Assembly (NCBI GenBank): GCA_003990745.1
Contig: RBNI01001852.1
Location: 1-20,650 of the forward strand
Reading direction: 5' to 3'
DNA length: 20,650 nt
DNA from: Jimgerdemannia flammicorona
Taxonomy: Eukaryota; Mucoromycota; Endogonomycetes; Endogonales; Endogonaceae
Positions 8,932 through 17,992 of the stretch are shown in pieces. Made by a program: the position numbers and the translations under genes. The stretch's first letter is position 1; the number at the start of each line of letters is the position of its first letter. The notes under the pieces were generated by a model, which saw only the letters and a program-made list of their open reading frames with translations, did not search any database and was not told where the DNA came from.

Positions 8932-10080
8932 ATGGAAATACATCCCCCCACATTCTATGGATATACTACTGAAGAGTCAATCCTAACCTTCATTGAAGAC
9001 TTTGAACAATTTGCCACTCTACAAGCCCTTGGTATGGATGCACAATTGGCTCTTCTACTAGTCAGCCTCAGAGGACCTGCCAGAGACAAGTTCAATGCAG
9101 CCACTATTGCTGATAATTGTGTAGCCAAACTTACCAACATGAAGGCCTTCCTCAGAACAACATACTCTACTGAAAAGATCAACCAAGCTCTCAAGGATCA
9201 ACTCAATACTATCTGCCAGAGACTTAGTGAAGATCCCAACTCATTCTATACTCAAATCTGCCACCAGATTGTCTTAGCTAGCTATGATGATGCCCTTAAG
9301 GAACAAATAGCAGATTCAACCTTCCTCAAAGGAGTTTACCCTAAAATTGCTCTAGCAATCTGGTCTACTCCAGCTACACTGACCCTTGATCAGAAAGTGG
9401 TCTTTGCACAGAAATATTGGACTGCTAGACACCCTGCTGAACACTCAATAGAGAAAATAACTGGCATCAAGATGGAGCCATCAAAGCCAACTAGTATCAT
9501 ACCTGCTACAGTTGTAAAAAGACAACCAACACCACCTACCCCCAAGACAGCCAAAGCTGACCCAGTGGAAGAACTCACCAAGCAGTTTGCCAAGATGACT
9601 ACACATCTTGGTGATGTTATTAGAGAAGTCCAAAGTACCAACAGGAGACCAGTACAGAGATTTACAGCTGCTACAGAAGAATGCAATATCATATGCTTCA
9701 GATATAGAGAAGAAGGCCACTATGTAAAGAATTGCATGACTGAAACAAGATGCAAAGCCCAACCAAGCAATACTAGTAGAACTAGAGAACAAACCAATGT
9801 AGTAGTCATTAAGGAGATTGGTGACACTGATGATGAAGAATACTACAAGAAGCTTGAATTCTACTCTGCTACTGAAGGTACCAGAACCTGGTCCAAGCCC
9901 TATAACAAGAAGAGCAACAGCAAGTCAGTTGGAAGACTAAAGAAGACCCCAGCTATTACTATTCAAAGCAAGACTCAACCCAAGGAGATTGATCAAGACA
10001 TGGAGTTAGATGAAGCTGCCTGCCAAATCATTGAAGACACTACTCCAGTCTCAGAAGAAAGTGAAAGCAAGAAGGAATAG
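8932..10080 (+). CDS. gag: Gag polyprotein of Ty3/gypsy element
   Basis: Gag forms the retrotransposon particle and binds its RNA. The 382-residue ORF starts with MEIHPPTFYG, followed by a gag helical domain (residues about 12-170, with LLLVSLRGPARDKFNAA typical of retrotransposon gag). A Pro/Lys/Thr-rich linker leads to a single zinc knuckle at residues 255-268. The knuckle should be CX2CX4HX4C: Cys255, His263 and Cys268 are present, but residue 258 is Tyr (codon TAT, one G-to-A change from Cys), so RNA binding is probably damaged. The C-terminus is acidic. The ORF ends with TAG at 10078-10080, but the same frame continues into the protease, so this TAG may be a decayed Gln codon in an ancestral gag-pol ORF. 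The ATG is the first in frame after an upstream TGA and precedes the conserved domain directly. It is the only uninterrupted gene of the element. Confidence 0.9.
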   Translation: MEIHPPTFYGYTTEESILTFIEDFEQFATLQALGMDAQLALLLVSLRGPARDKFNAATIADNCVAKLTNMKAFLRTTYSTEKINQALKDQLNTICQRLSEDPNSFYTQICHQIVLASYDDALKEQIADSTFLKGVYPKIALAIWSTPATLTLDQKVVFAQKYWTARHPAEHSIEKITGIKMEPSKPTSIIPATVVKRQPTPPTPKTAKADPVEELTKQFAKMTTHLGDVIREVQSTNRRPVQRFTAATEECNIICFRYREEGHYVKNCMTETRCKAQPSNTSRTREQTNVVVIKEIGDTDDEEYYKKLEFYSATEGTRTWSKPYNKKSNSKSVGRLKKTPAITIQSKTQPKEIDQDMELDEAACQIIEDTTPVSEESESKKE

Positions 10081-10660
10081 AAGCTGTATAAGACCAAGAT
10101 CCACCAGTATGATATTTACAAGGACCTCAAGAAACAGAAGGTCAATGCTACTTTTGGACAGCTAGCTGAAGTCCCTACCTTCAGACAGCAGCTGAGAGTA
10201 AGACTTGCAACTACTGCCAAGAATCAAGAGTACAAGATTGTAGAAGCTCACAATACACAGGAAGAATCTGAAAACTCAGGTGAAGAATCTGAGGACCAGC
10301 GCAAGATATCAGCCTATACTCTATATCAGATCGAAGACTGTATCTTTGATGCCATCATTGATATCAGTGCTGGAGGATGCCTTATAAGCAAGAAGGCAAT
10401 TGACTGCCTAGGCTGGAACATTGAAGAGTCTACCAAGATGGTCTATGTTATAGCAGATGGTACACAAGCTACCCCTCTTGGCCAAATCTGAGAAGTCCTC
10501 ATCAAGATAGAAGGAGCTACCATCCCAGTAGATGTGATTGTTACAAGCGCTATCAACTATGTCATCCTCATTGGTAATCAATGGCTTCACAAGGCCAAGG
10601 CCATCATTGACCTCAATGCTCAGAAGATACAGATCAACTAGAAGAAGAAAGATATGAGTC
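10081..10660 (+). pseudogene. pol: retroviral-type aspartic protease (pol), inactivated
   Basis: It would cleave Gag-Pol. It lies in the same frame as gag, directly after gag's TAG. A linker with TFGQLAEVPTFRQQL, of the kind seen before Ty3/gypsy proteases, is followed by the protease core around 10345-10620. The catalytic loop reads AIIDISAGGCLIS, where the family has D-T/S-G-A. Asp is kept but the next two residues are Ile and Ser, each one C-to-T or G-to-A step from the expected residue. The second conserved block reads YVILIGNQWL. In-frame stops are TGA at 10489-10491 and TAG at 10639-10641. Just after this the coding frame moves to the next frame (about 10642-10658). Protease activity is very unlikely. 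Confidence 0.85.
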
Positions 10661-11470
10661 TCTATCAATATCAACAAAGGGGTCCTATCAGACATAGAGA
10701 AAGGAGATGAAGAGGATATAGAGGTCTTTATGCATTTGGTGAACAAGAATAAGAACAAGACACCCAAGCTCACAGATGAGCAGTGGTACAACAAGATCAT
10801 CAATGGCTATGCCCCTCAAGGAAGCTATCCCCATGGTACCAGGATGTACTGCTCTGAACACCTGAATGACTGCTGGTCCTATATTAGAGAAGTCAGGAAA
10901 ATCCACCAACAGAAATACAAGCAAGAAGCCACCGAAGCAAAAAGGAAAGCTAAAGAAGATGACTAGCTCCCAGAGCTTCAAACTGACAGTGATGATGAGG
11001 AGGAACAAGAACTAGATATCACCCCCAAGGTCAAGAAGTTCCACCCTGAAGCCAAGATCCCAGAATACAAGACTGAAGGAGCCATAGGAATGGACCTTGT
11101 CAGCATTCAAGATGCTACCCTTGAACTACAGACCACTACCCTACTTGGCACTGGAATTGGAATCAAGTTACCAGAGAACTATACCAAAATTATTGAGACT
11201 AGAAGTAGTCTGGCTAAAAGCAAAATCTCAGTTGAAGGAGGAGTAATTGACCCTGATTATACTAGTGAGATCTTCCTCATAGTCAGGAATTACAACCCTA
11301 CCACTCCATTCGAAGTCAAGAAGTATAACAGGATTGGCCAGATACTGATCCACAAAATCAAGAAACCCAAGATCACTGAAGCCATCAAACTCATCAAGAC
11401 CAAGAGAGGAGAACAAGGCTTTGGATCCACTGAAAGAGGAGCCTATGCCACTACTAAGATTACTGAACTT
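10658..11470 (+). pseudogene. dUTPase domain within pol, preceded by unknown linker
   Basis: dUTPase hydrolyses dUTP to dUMP and pyrophosphate, keeping uracil out of newly made cDNA. Counting from Met at 11090, all five trimeric-dUTPase motifs are visible: motif 1 AIGMDL just around residue 1; motif 2 RSSLA at 38-42; motif 3 GVIDPDY at 51-57 with the catalytic-type Asp54 and Tyr57; motif 4 RIGQIL at 81-86; motif 5 RGEQGFGST at 106-114, followed by Glu where Gly is usual. It shares the frame of the reverse transcriptase. Before it, 10658-11050 encodes about 130 residues of unknown, Lys/Glu-rich sequence (LTDEQWYNKIINGYAPQG) interrupted by TAG at 10964-10966. Within 11090-11470 there is no stop. 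The domain sits between protease and reverse transcriptase. Confidence in the dUTPase call is high. Confidence 0.9.
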
Positions 11471-12290
11471 GAGCACAAGAAAGACAAGGACCAGAACAAG
11501 TATACATATACTATTGGAGAAAACTTTCCCCTAGAGGAACAACTTCTCAAGATCCTGCACCAGAATGAAGGAGTACTTGTTACAGACTTCAGAGCTATCT
11601 ATAATCAAGAACCCAAGTACTACTATGAAGTTGATACTGGTGATACCAAGCCCATCTACCAGAAAGCCAGACCCATACCACCTGCCTACAGAGAATGGCT
11701 GCAAGCAGAACTCAAGGAAATGAAAGAAGCCAGAATTATCAAGCAAGCTATCAGTCCCTGGGCTTCACCTATTGTCCTTGTCCCAAAGAAAGGAAGCAAG
11801 CCTGGAGAGTTTGTGCCAAGACTCTGTATTGACTATAGGAAGCTCAATGCCATCACAAAGAAGGATAAGCAGTCTCTGCCAAATATTCAAGAAATCCTTA
11901 CCACCCTTGGAAGTGAAGCCAAATACTACACCACCTTGGATCTGTTCTCAGACTTCCATCAGATTGGTCTCACACAAGATGCTATTGAGAAATCAGCTTT
12001 CATCATACCTGATGCCACCTATATCTACCTGTGAATGACATTTGGAATGTGCAATGCTCCAGTAAGTTTTCAGCGAATGATGAACAGAGTCTTCAGTAAC
12101 AATATTGGAAAATGGCTCTTTATCTATATTGATGATATAATCATCTTCAGCAATACTGCATGGGAATATGTCAATCATATACAGCTAGCCCTCAAGAAGC
12201 TCAAGGAGTATAGCCTTTATATCAAGCCCAAGAAATGCAAGTTTGTAGCTCAAGAAATCACCTACCTAGGACACCTCATCAACTAGACCA
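11471..12290 (+). pseudogene. pol: reverse transcriptase domain (pol), two in-frame stops
   Basis: It copies the element's RNA into DNA. Recognisable Ty3/gypsy blocks in order: ISPWASPIVLVPKK (about 11750), LCIDYRKLNAITKKD (about 11822), TLDLFSDFHQIGL (about 11935), MTFGMCNAPVSFQ (12035), and the catalytic YIDD at 12125-12136, which is intact. In the block at 11935 the catalytic-type Asp is kept, while the Gly usually found after Ser is Asp. The frame is broken by TGA at 12032-12034, exactly where the family has an Arg or similar before M-P-F-G-L (CGA to TGA is one C-to-T step), and by TAG at 12284-12286. It continues in the same frame from dUTPase and into RNase H. Confidence 0.93.
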
Positions 12291-12960
12291 GAATCCATAC
12301 AGACCCGATGAAGATTGAGGCTGTTGCAGCCTACCCAAGATCCAGAACAACTACAGAAGTCCATACCTTCCTTGGACTGGCCAGCTACTATAGAAGATTC
12401 ATCAAAGGATACTCCAACATTGCAGTACCTATCTATGAACTACTGAAGAAGAAAACCAAATTTGAATGGACCAAGGAATGCCAAGAAACCTTCAATGAAC
12501 TCAAGACCAGGTTGACCCAAGCACCTATCCTCAGAAGACCAGATTGGAACCAAGAATTCATCCTGCAGACAGATGTAAGTACTATAGGACTTGGAGCTGT
12601 CCTAGCTCAGAAGAAAGATAGATATGAATATGTTATCTCCTATGTAAGCTGAGGTACCTGCAGAGCAGAACAGAACTATGAGTCATGCAAGCTTGAATGC
12701 TTAGCAGTTGTTTGGGCAGTAGACAAGTTCCACTACTACCTAGCTGGAAAATACTTCACTATTTAAACAGACTATTCTGCTCTTGCCTGACTATTCCACA
12801 CTCTGAACCCCAAAGGAATATATACTAGATGGATCTACAGGCTGCAAGAGTATGACTGTACTGTCAAGTACCACTCAGAAAGAATCAATACCAATGCTGA
12901 TATACTCTCAAGAATATCCTGAAATATCCCCACCAAGACTATTCAATATGAATAAGGAGT
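12291..12960 (+). pseudogene. pol: RT connection and RNase H domain (pol), multiple stops
   Basis: RNase H removes RNA from the RNA:DNA hybrid. The connection segment FLGLASYYRRFI (about 12368) is typical of Ty3/gypsy elements. RNase H follows: FILQTDVSTIGLGAVLAQ (about 12557) with the first catalytic Asp; EQNYESCKLECLAVVWAVD (about 12670) with the catalytic Glu; and TDYSAL (about 12770) with the third acidic residue, where the usual following His is Tyr. Stops interrupt at 12650-12652 (TGA) and at further TAA and TGA codons between about 12760 and 12960. The frame is the same as for reverse transcriptase. Between about 12960 and 13010 the coding frame shifts again, into the integrase frame. 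Confidence 0.88.
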
Positions 12961-12998
12961 TATACTATGGATTAATCAGCTATCTTGGGCAGTGAAAG

Positions 12999-14315
12999 AT
13001 GCCCAACCACCTTGAACCCTGGACAATCACCATTATTAACTGGACTTGGAAACAGTTTGAACTAGACAACACTATACTCAGAAAAGGAGGAAAGCTAGTA
13101 ATACTCAAATATAAGAAGTATCAAGTAATGAAGGAAGTATACAAGCAAAGATACCTAGGAGAAACCAATACATATGACAAGGCAAGAAGAACTATGTAGT
13201 AGTCCAAGATAGAAGAAGACCTGTGCCAATTTGTCAAAGGGTGTGATAAGTGTCAAAAACAGAAATAAGATCAGCAAGACCAGGCATCTGGATCATTAAG
13301 AATTGAGCCTATTCCCTTCCACCACATCACAATGGATATTATTGGGCCACTACTAGTAATACTATCAGGAAACTGCTATATTATAGTTATTATAGACCTC
13401 TTCACTAAATGGATAGAGACAGGAGCATTACAAGAAGCCAATGCCCTCTCTATAGCTGACTTTCTGTACTGAGAAATCATCTGTTACTACAAGACACCAA
13501 AGCAAATCACAACAGACCATGGCACAGAATTTGTCAATGGATTCCATGAGATAATGTATCAGAAATACAAGATCCAGTACATCAAGACCACTGCATATTA
13601 CCCTCAAGGAAATGGACAGACAGAGAGAACCAACAAGACCCTCAAGAACATCCTGGTGAAAATCTCAGAGACATATGAGAATTGAGATAACTATCTCCCA
13701 ACTGCCCTCTCTGTCCTATAAGATATATGGTCACAGAGCACTCACTTTACTCTAAGGGAACTGCTCTTTGGAGAAGAAGATTCTGATAGGACTTCAGCCA
13801 TAAATCTAGACCTAACTTAGAGATGGATCGATACAGAAATCTGGAGATTACACCAAATCAGGAAGAAGGCTGAAGATTACATCATCAAGTCACAAGCACT
13901 GACAAGGAAGAATGCAGAAAAGAATCACAAGACCCTAGAATCCATCCGAATTGGAGAAAAGGTCCTATTGTATCAAAATATGATAGAAGCCTCATAGTCA
14001 CAAAAACTGGAGCCCAAATGGGAAGGACCCTTCTATATGCAAGATATCAAAGGAACTATCTTCTAGTTTAGAAAAATCTCAGAGACCATACTGCCTACCA
14101 TGGTATATAGGAACAGACTCAAGAAGTACTATGAATCTATACAAGAGAAGCAAAATGTGATGATCACCCATAAGGTTCTAGTTCATGAATCATAACAGCA
14201 TGTCTCATGACCAGCAGGCTATCTGTCTGGACCATTCTCTAAGAGATATGGCACCAGTAACTACTCATCTATGAGACTTTCGAAGCCAGAGGAGTTTGAA
14301 CTATCAACTGATTGA
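12999..14315 (+). pseudogene. pol: integrase (pol), many stops, DDE triad intact
   Basis: It inserts cDNA into the host genome. It is in a third frame relative to gag and reverse transcriptase. The N-terminal zinc-binding region keeps CDKC (13242-13253), but the expected His pair reads as Tyr (VYKQRYLGE, about 13137). The catalytic core holds Asp in MDIIG (13335-13337), Asp in TTDHGTEF (13515-13517) and Glu in GNGQTERTN (13623-13625). The second Asp and the Glu are separated by exactly 35 residues, the classical D-35-E spacing. The C-terminal part has KWEGPF (about 14016), the GPY/F-type module, then MVYRNRLKKYY. No chromodomain was recognised. Stops include TAG TAG at about 13196-13201, TAA near 13267, and several TGA/TAA/TAG later. 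The 3' limit is set at the TGA 14313-14315 but is uncertain. Confidence 0.88.
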
Positions 14316-14498
14316 TCAAGATCAGAATCAGGCTCTTACTCTATATGAAGGGAGCAACTCTTCACCATTACACCAAAATACAAAGGGAAGATACCAGCCC
14401 ATAAACACCACTTTTCGACCCCTTGCCAGAGGTTATGGGATTAGCAAATTTTTCAGGACTGGACTAATGAATAAGAATGCTCAAGAAGATTCTTATTC

Positions 14499-14508
14499 AG
14501 GAAGAAGA
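14499..14508 (+). other. polypurine tract
   Basis: AGGAAGAAGA lies directly before the 3' LTR start at 14509, where the plus-strand primer of reverse transcription is expected. Position and composition both fit. Confidence 0.8.
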
Positions 14509-14745
14509 TATAATGGTGACCTCAGAATGATGATATCAGTACAGGAGACAGCCTTTCCTTACAAGCCACCAGATCAGAGCACAAGAAGATTATATAGTAT
14601 ATGAGATGAGTAAAGATGACCAACTGTGAGTCATTGTGACCACAGTCCAGATATCTTGAGGAATATAAAAGAAGGATCAAGGAACCACAGTAGCAGTAAC
14701 CAATAAGACCCACCAATCCCAAAATAGCTCAAAGACTTACCACAA

Positions 14746-15596
14746 ATGAAATACCTGCTGCCCACTAAACCTTAAGGTCAAGAAACTACCAAGGTACCTC
14801 AGTCAAAGAAAGAATATTCTAAGACATCAGAAGAGCCATGAGGACCCACTCAAGAAGGACTCCTAGTGTCAACCTGGGTACTGCAGATCTCTATCACTTT
14901 ATTCTCTACTGCTGTGAAATAGAAACAAGGATCACCATTACTACCAAATGCCTCCAAATGTAGCAGGAGTATAAAATAGAAAACCTCTGCTGGGAGTTCT
15001 CACAGGCCAGCCCTCAAGAGCTACAAGATGCCACTCCCATAGATATATATAAGGCAAGGACAGCTAAGAAGATCCATCAGATCTTCAGACATACACTATG
15101 GTCAATCTCCAACTGAAAGTATGTTAGAGTCTCAGATTTCAGAGACCTGTCATCTCACTATATCAATGCACTAGAAGCTAGAGTAGCTACAGAAGCCCAG
15201 TCTACTATCACTCTCAATAGTGATAAAGTAGAAGACTTCTGGCATTCCATCCTCCAGGACAACTCAGACCAATTCCTGCAAGGATTGATCTCAGTATTCC
15301 AAGGCCCAAGCATCCAAGTTAGATCTCCTCAAGACCCCACATTTGTTTCCTATTTTATAGAAGAGAACCTCATAGACTAGAGAGCTCCAGATCTCCTTGT
15401 TCCCACCACTGCTAAATGTGATAATATCATTGGTGATAGTCATCCCACATGATATATACAAAGTATGTGAAGTATATGAAACACATGACCTATATGTACA
15501 ACAATAATGACAAATTCGCAGACCTCATCTCCTTCAAAGATATCCTGACCTCTGATGATAAAGCCTCTATGGTCTTGAACATTCTGCTCTAAGTCC
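14746..15596 (+). pseudogene. LTR-embedded reading frame, 3' LTR copy
   Basis: This is the counterpart of 7454-8302. It begins with the same ATG AAA TAC CTG CTG and ends with the same TAA after ATTCTGCTC. Its own stops differ: TAA early where the 5' copy has CAA, TAG twice where the 5' copy has TGG, and TAG at the GAC TAG AGA position where the 5' copy has GAC TGG AGA. It also has a 1-bp and a 2-bp deletion relative to the 5' copy. Each lesson of one copy is thus read through in the other, except the shared TGA of EEP-stop. No protein family recognised. Confidence 0.5.
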
Positions 15597-15854
15597 CTTG
15601 GTTATACTGAATAATGCCAGCACTGGTATTCTGAGGTGATGCAGAATTGTTCCAGCACCAGTATTTTGATGTAACACTGAATAATATCAACACTGGCATT
15701 CTGATATGACACTGAATTATATCAGCATCCTGAATCTGTATAACCATTAGTACCAACCCTGGAACTTAGCAGTTTTTCCTATCCTGGCATTTTATTTTAG
15801 TTATTGGAATTTATATTTAGCTTTATATCCTAGTAACTATTGAATTATATTTTG

Positions 15855-15887
15855 TATAAATACCCCTCTTATTTCCTCTGAAATAAA
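15855..15887 (+). promoter_or_regulatory. TATA-like box and AATAAA in 3' LTR
   Basis: The same pair as in the 5' LTR, conserved in sequence and spacing. In the 3' LTR the AATAAA would serve 3'-end formation of the element transcript; the exact cleavage site cannot be placed. Confidence 0.45.
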
Positions 15888-16243
15888 GTCAGTCAATTCA
15901 GTCAAGTTCACTTATATATACACTTCCTTGCAAGTAATCTAAGAGATAACAAGATAGTTAAAGATAAGAAGTTTGAGGACTATAAGATCTTGGGAAGGCA
16001 CTCCAATAAGAACTTGCTTATAACAAACTTGAGTTAGTCTAAGAGATATATCTTGAAGAGAATCTGGCATATTTGAAGGACTCAGTAACCACTATGTGAC
16101 ATTATATATAATAGATTTTCAGCTTATCTCATATTTATTAACTATTTTCTTCATTGATTTCCTAGTCTCCTTGTTGCTGCTATACTTTTCTCTAAATTCT
16201 GCAATAAGTCTACTTTTTACTAATAATATTACATCCTCTACAG

Positions 16244-16480
16244 TGTACTTTTGGAAGAGAATGTGGTACTGTTAGTACTGGTGACTCTGGTGGCTCTGGT
16301 TTTATAATAGTTAACTCTATAATTGGTGTTTGTACTGCTCTTATTGATACTCCTTACTAAACTTTGTCTTCACAACTTGAGCATAAACAATCTGAAAATA
16401 ACTTTTTATCTAATTGTTTATTCTATCTTCTTTCTACATCTTTCTATCCAAAATTAATTGCTACAAACTCTTTAGCTTGA
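16244..16480 (+). pseudogene. decayed trypsin-like (S1-type) peptidase fragment
   Basis: The frame from 16244 reads CTFGRECGTVSTGDSGGSGF and then a hydrophobic VNSIIGVCTAL-like strand. GDSGGSG (16280-16300) matches the catalytic Ser block of chymotrypsin/trypsin-fold peptidases, with a hydrophobic strand and a small-residue turn after it as in that fold. Just upstream is a textbook splice acceptor: TACTAAT (16218-16224), then CTCTACAG ending at 16243. The frame has TAA at 16358-16360 and ends at TGA 16478-16480. The His and Asp parts of the triad should be in upstream exons, which I cannot find; the 3' LTR ends only 142 bp before. The retrotransposon or the decay may have removed them. Only one motif supports the family call. 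Confidence 0.45.
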
Positions 16481-16639
16481 TTTTTCTGTTGCTGATCTTT
16501 TGAAATTAGCTGCATCATTTGCTTATCATTAGGAACTTTACAAAGATTAAATAAATTGTTCAATAAACTCTGCTTTTTTTCTATTTTACATAATTTCCTC
16601 ATTTCTGATAGTAGGTATTTATTGATATCTTCTATAATA

Positions 16640-16748
16640 GCCTTCAGAAATAGGCCAACATGAGAAATGGATATATTGATAAGGTATAGATAGGCATATT
16701 GATGAGTTTAGAACAGTGGGTACATATGTAGATGAGTTGGGGCACATG
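16640..16748 (+). repeat. minisatellite, left part of the GATGAGTTTGGGG array
   Basis: Degenerate units such as ATATTGATGAGTTTAGAACAGTGGGTACATATGTAGATGAG share their words with the array at 18009-18990. It is separated from that array by the inserted poly(A) element. Confidence 0.7.
16731..16748 (+). repeat. target-site duplication, left copy, of poly(A) element A
   Basis: GATGAGTTGGGGCACATG here and GATGAGTTGGGGCAGATA at 17991-18008 match at 16 of 18 positions, including the first 14. They exactly flank the element. Because the target is itself a repeat with similar words, part of the match could be inherent, but the surrounding units mostly read GAGTTTGGGG with one more T. Confidence 0.75.
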
Positions 16749-17931
16749 GCCCCTTTCTCTGCTATCTTACTGGTCACAAGGTTTGGTAGGCAACCTTCTG
16801 AGTTCCCTTTCCCCTATTATTACCCCCTCTTCCTTGGGTTGGTTTGCTGTACCTATATAGGCATGGTGGGAGGAGGGCATTGGTGATGAGTTGCCTCTTT
16901 ATCAGTGTTGAATCAGTGTCTTCTCTACTTTTTCGCAGTTTCTGGTGCCTTTAGCTGCATCTGGAGTACATCCATTTTGGTGTAGTGCCTTCTTCCTTTT
17001 GCCATTACCAATAAGGTGCTGTCTTGGTACATCATGGATTATGTAAGGAGTCAGCTGACCTTGGGCATCAAGTGCTCAGTATAGGTTATCTGCAGGTCCT
17101 TGGTACCTGTAGTGGGGCCCTCTGGCTTTGGCAAGCTTCTCGGCAAGTATGGTTCTGGTGTAGGTAACTGTTTTTCAGATATTGTCAGGATGGAAGGGGA
17201 GATGGCTGTCACAGATAGGAGGATGGATGATAACAGTGAACCAGTAGGGTGCCAGGCTGGGGGCGGTCATCGGGTCTGGGGCAGATAATATTTCAGTAGG
17301 GCCTTTCAATTAGCTGGTGGGGGGTGGGGTAGTGCAGGGCCAGTATCCTGGCTGTACCCAACTGGAACTGGGAGCTGATGCGGCAATGTGATCGAGGTCC
17401 ACAGGCTTAGAGAGTGGGGTCTTCCTCATTTAGTAGTATCCAACTAGAACTGAGAGCTGATATGGCAATGTGATTGAGGCCTGCAGGCTCAGGGAGTGGG
17501 AGTGGGGTCTTTTCAGGCCCTATCTCATGTGTAAGTCCTTTGAGGAAGGTGCTGTATATAAGTCCTTTACTCACCCACTTTGAATCTACTTTGCTTTCTA
17601 TTGGTTAGTTGGGGGGTTTTTTCTTTGTCTTGGGCTTTCTTTTGGGGTTCAGGGGGCTATTCTTTATTCAGTCCTAGTATTGCTAGATCTGACACGTAGG
17701 AGTGCTCTCATGTGTAAATGATGATCCAGCTCTGGTGAGCAGACAAATCTAGTCTATATTATAGGGGTCAACATAGCCAGTATTCGATAGGCATAGCTGG
17801 AGTGGTGGGACTGCTGGTCAATTTAGAAGCCTAGATTAATGGGAGGATATTGTTCAGTGAGTAGTGGGGGAGGGTTTTGGTCTATATAGTCTAGGTTCTC
17901 TTCCAATAAAAATCTAAGGGACTACAAGTCC

Positions 17932-17990
<59 letters not shown>
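16749..17990 (+). mobile_element. poly(A)-tailed retroelement, copy A
   Basis: A 1.24 kb unit, visibly richer in G+C than its flanks. It ends in 56 uninterrupted A (17935-17990), with AATAAA at 17905-17910, 24 bp before the tail, and is flanked by an ~18 bp target duplication. These are the marks of target-primed reverse transcription of a Pol II-type, polyadenylated transcript. Copy B (19484-20650) starts at the same base (GCCCCTTTCTCTGCT), so the 5' end is defined rather than randomly truncated. A plus-strand frame from about 16905 to 17288 is conserved in both copies (VVGPSGFG, EMAVTDRR-like text), with two TAG stops in A. The minus strand is also fairly open, so coding is unresolved. No reverse transcriptase is encoded: it is a non-autonomous element or a processed retrocopy. 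An 82 bp tandem duplication lies at 17361-17520. It keeps more CpG than copy B, so it is younger. Confidence 0.8.
17361..17520 (+). repeat. 82-bp tandem duplication inside copy A
   Basis: AACTGGAACTGGGAGCTGATG...GAGTGGGGTCTT occurs at 17361-17442 and again, diverged, from 17443. Copy B has the segment once (about 20169-20230). Confidence 0.8.

Positions 17991-17992
<2 letters not shown>

Larger units (their letters stand above)
7217..16101 (+). mobile_element. Ty3/gypsy LTR retrotransposon carrying a dUTPase
   Basis: An 8.9 kb element with two closely similar LTRs (7217-8811 and 14509-16101). The internal region encodes gag, protease, dUTPase, reverse transcriptase, RNase H and integrase in that order; integrase after RNase H is the Ty3/gypsy order. 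A purine tract AGGAAGAAGA (14499-14508) abuts the 3' LTR. The 5' LTR starts TGTAATA and the LTRs end in ACA. The flanks carry TTAT on both sides (7213-7216 and 16102-16105), or ATTAT if the shared A is counted as target. The 3' LTR starts TATAATG, where the terminal TG has become TA. Many stops, two frame changes and altered protease and zinc-binding motifs show the copy cannot make a working pol. LTR divergence is almost entirely transitions. Confidence 0.95.
14509..16101 (+). repeat. 3' LTR (about 1593 bp)
   Basis: Aligned end to end with the 5' LTR. It starts TATAATGG where the 5' LTR has TGTAATAG, so the conserved terminal TG is TA here. It ends TGACA. TATAAATA is at 15855-15862 and AATAAA at 15882-15887. 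In the first ~105 bp I count about 7 differences from the 5' LTR, all but one transitions. The broken frame seen in the 5' LTR is present here too, with different stops. Confidence 0.93.

Noticed and set aside
8955..9792. Three minus-strand ORFs of 79-103 codons
   Set aside because: They are shadows of the gag gene, which has clear gag and zinc-knuckle features on the plus strand.
10408..11746. Several minus-strand ORFs of 71-131 codons over protease and dUTPase
   Set aside because: Shadow frames; the plus strand carries recognisable protease, dUTPase and reverse transcriptase motifs.
11772..12038. Plus-strand 88-codon ORF in another frame
   Set aside because: It overlaps conserved reverse transcriptase blocks in the true frame and has no motif of its own.
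14016..14315. Chromodomain at the integrase C-terminus
   Set aside because: KWEGPF and the RNRLKKYY segment are visible, but no chromodomain-type aromatic pattern follows before the frame decays.
14296..14604. Plus-strand 102-codon ORF crossing the polypurine tract into the 3' LTR
   Set aside because: It spans the end of the internal region and the LTR boundary, is not in the integrase frame and has no recognisable domain. It could hold a decayed integrase tail, but nothing supports this.
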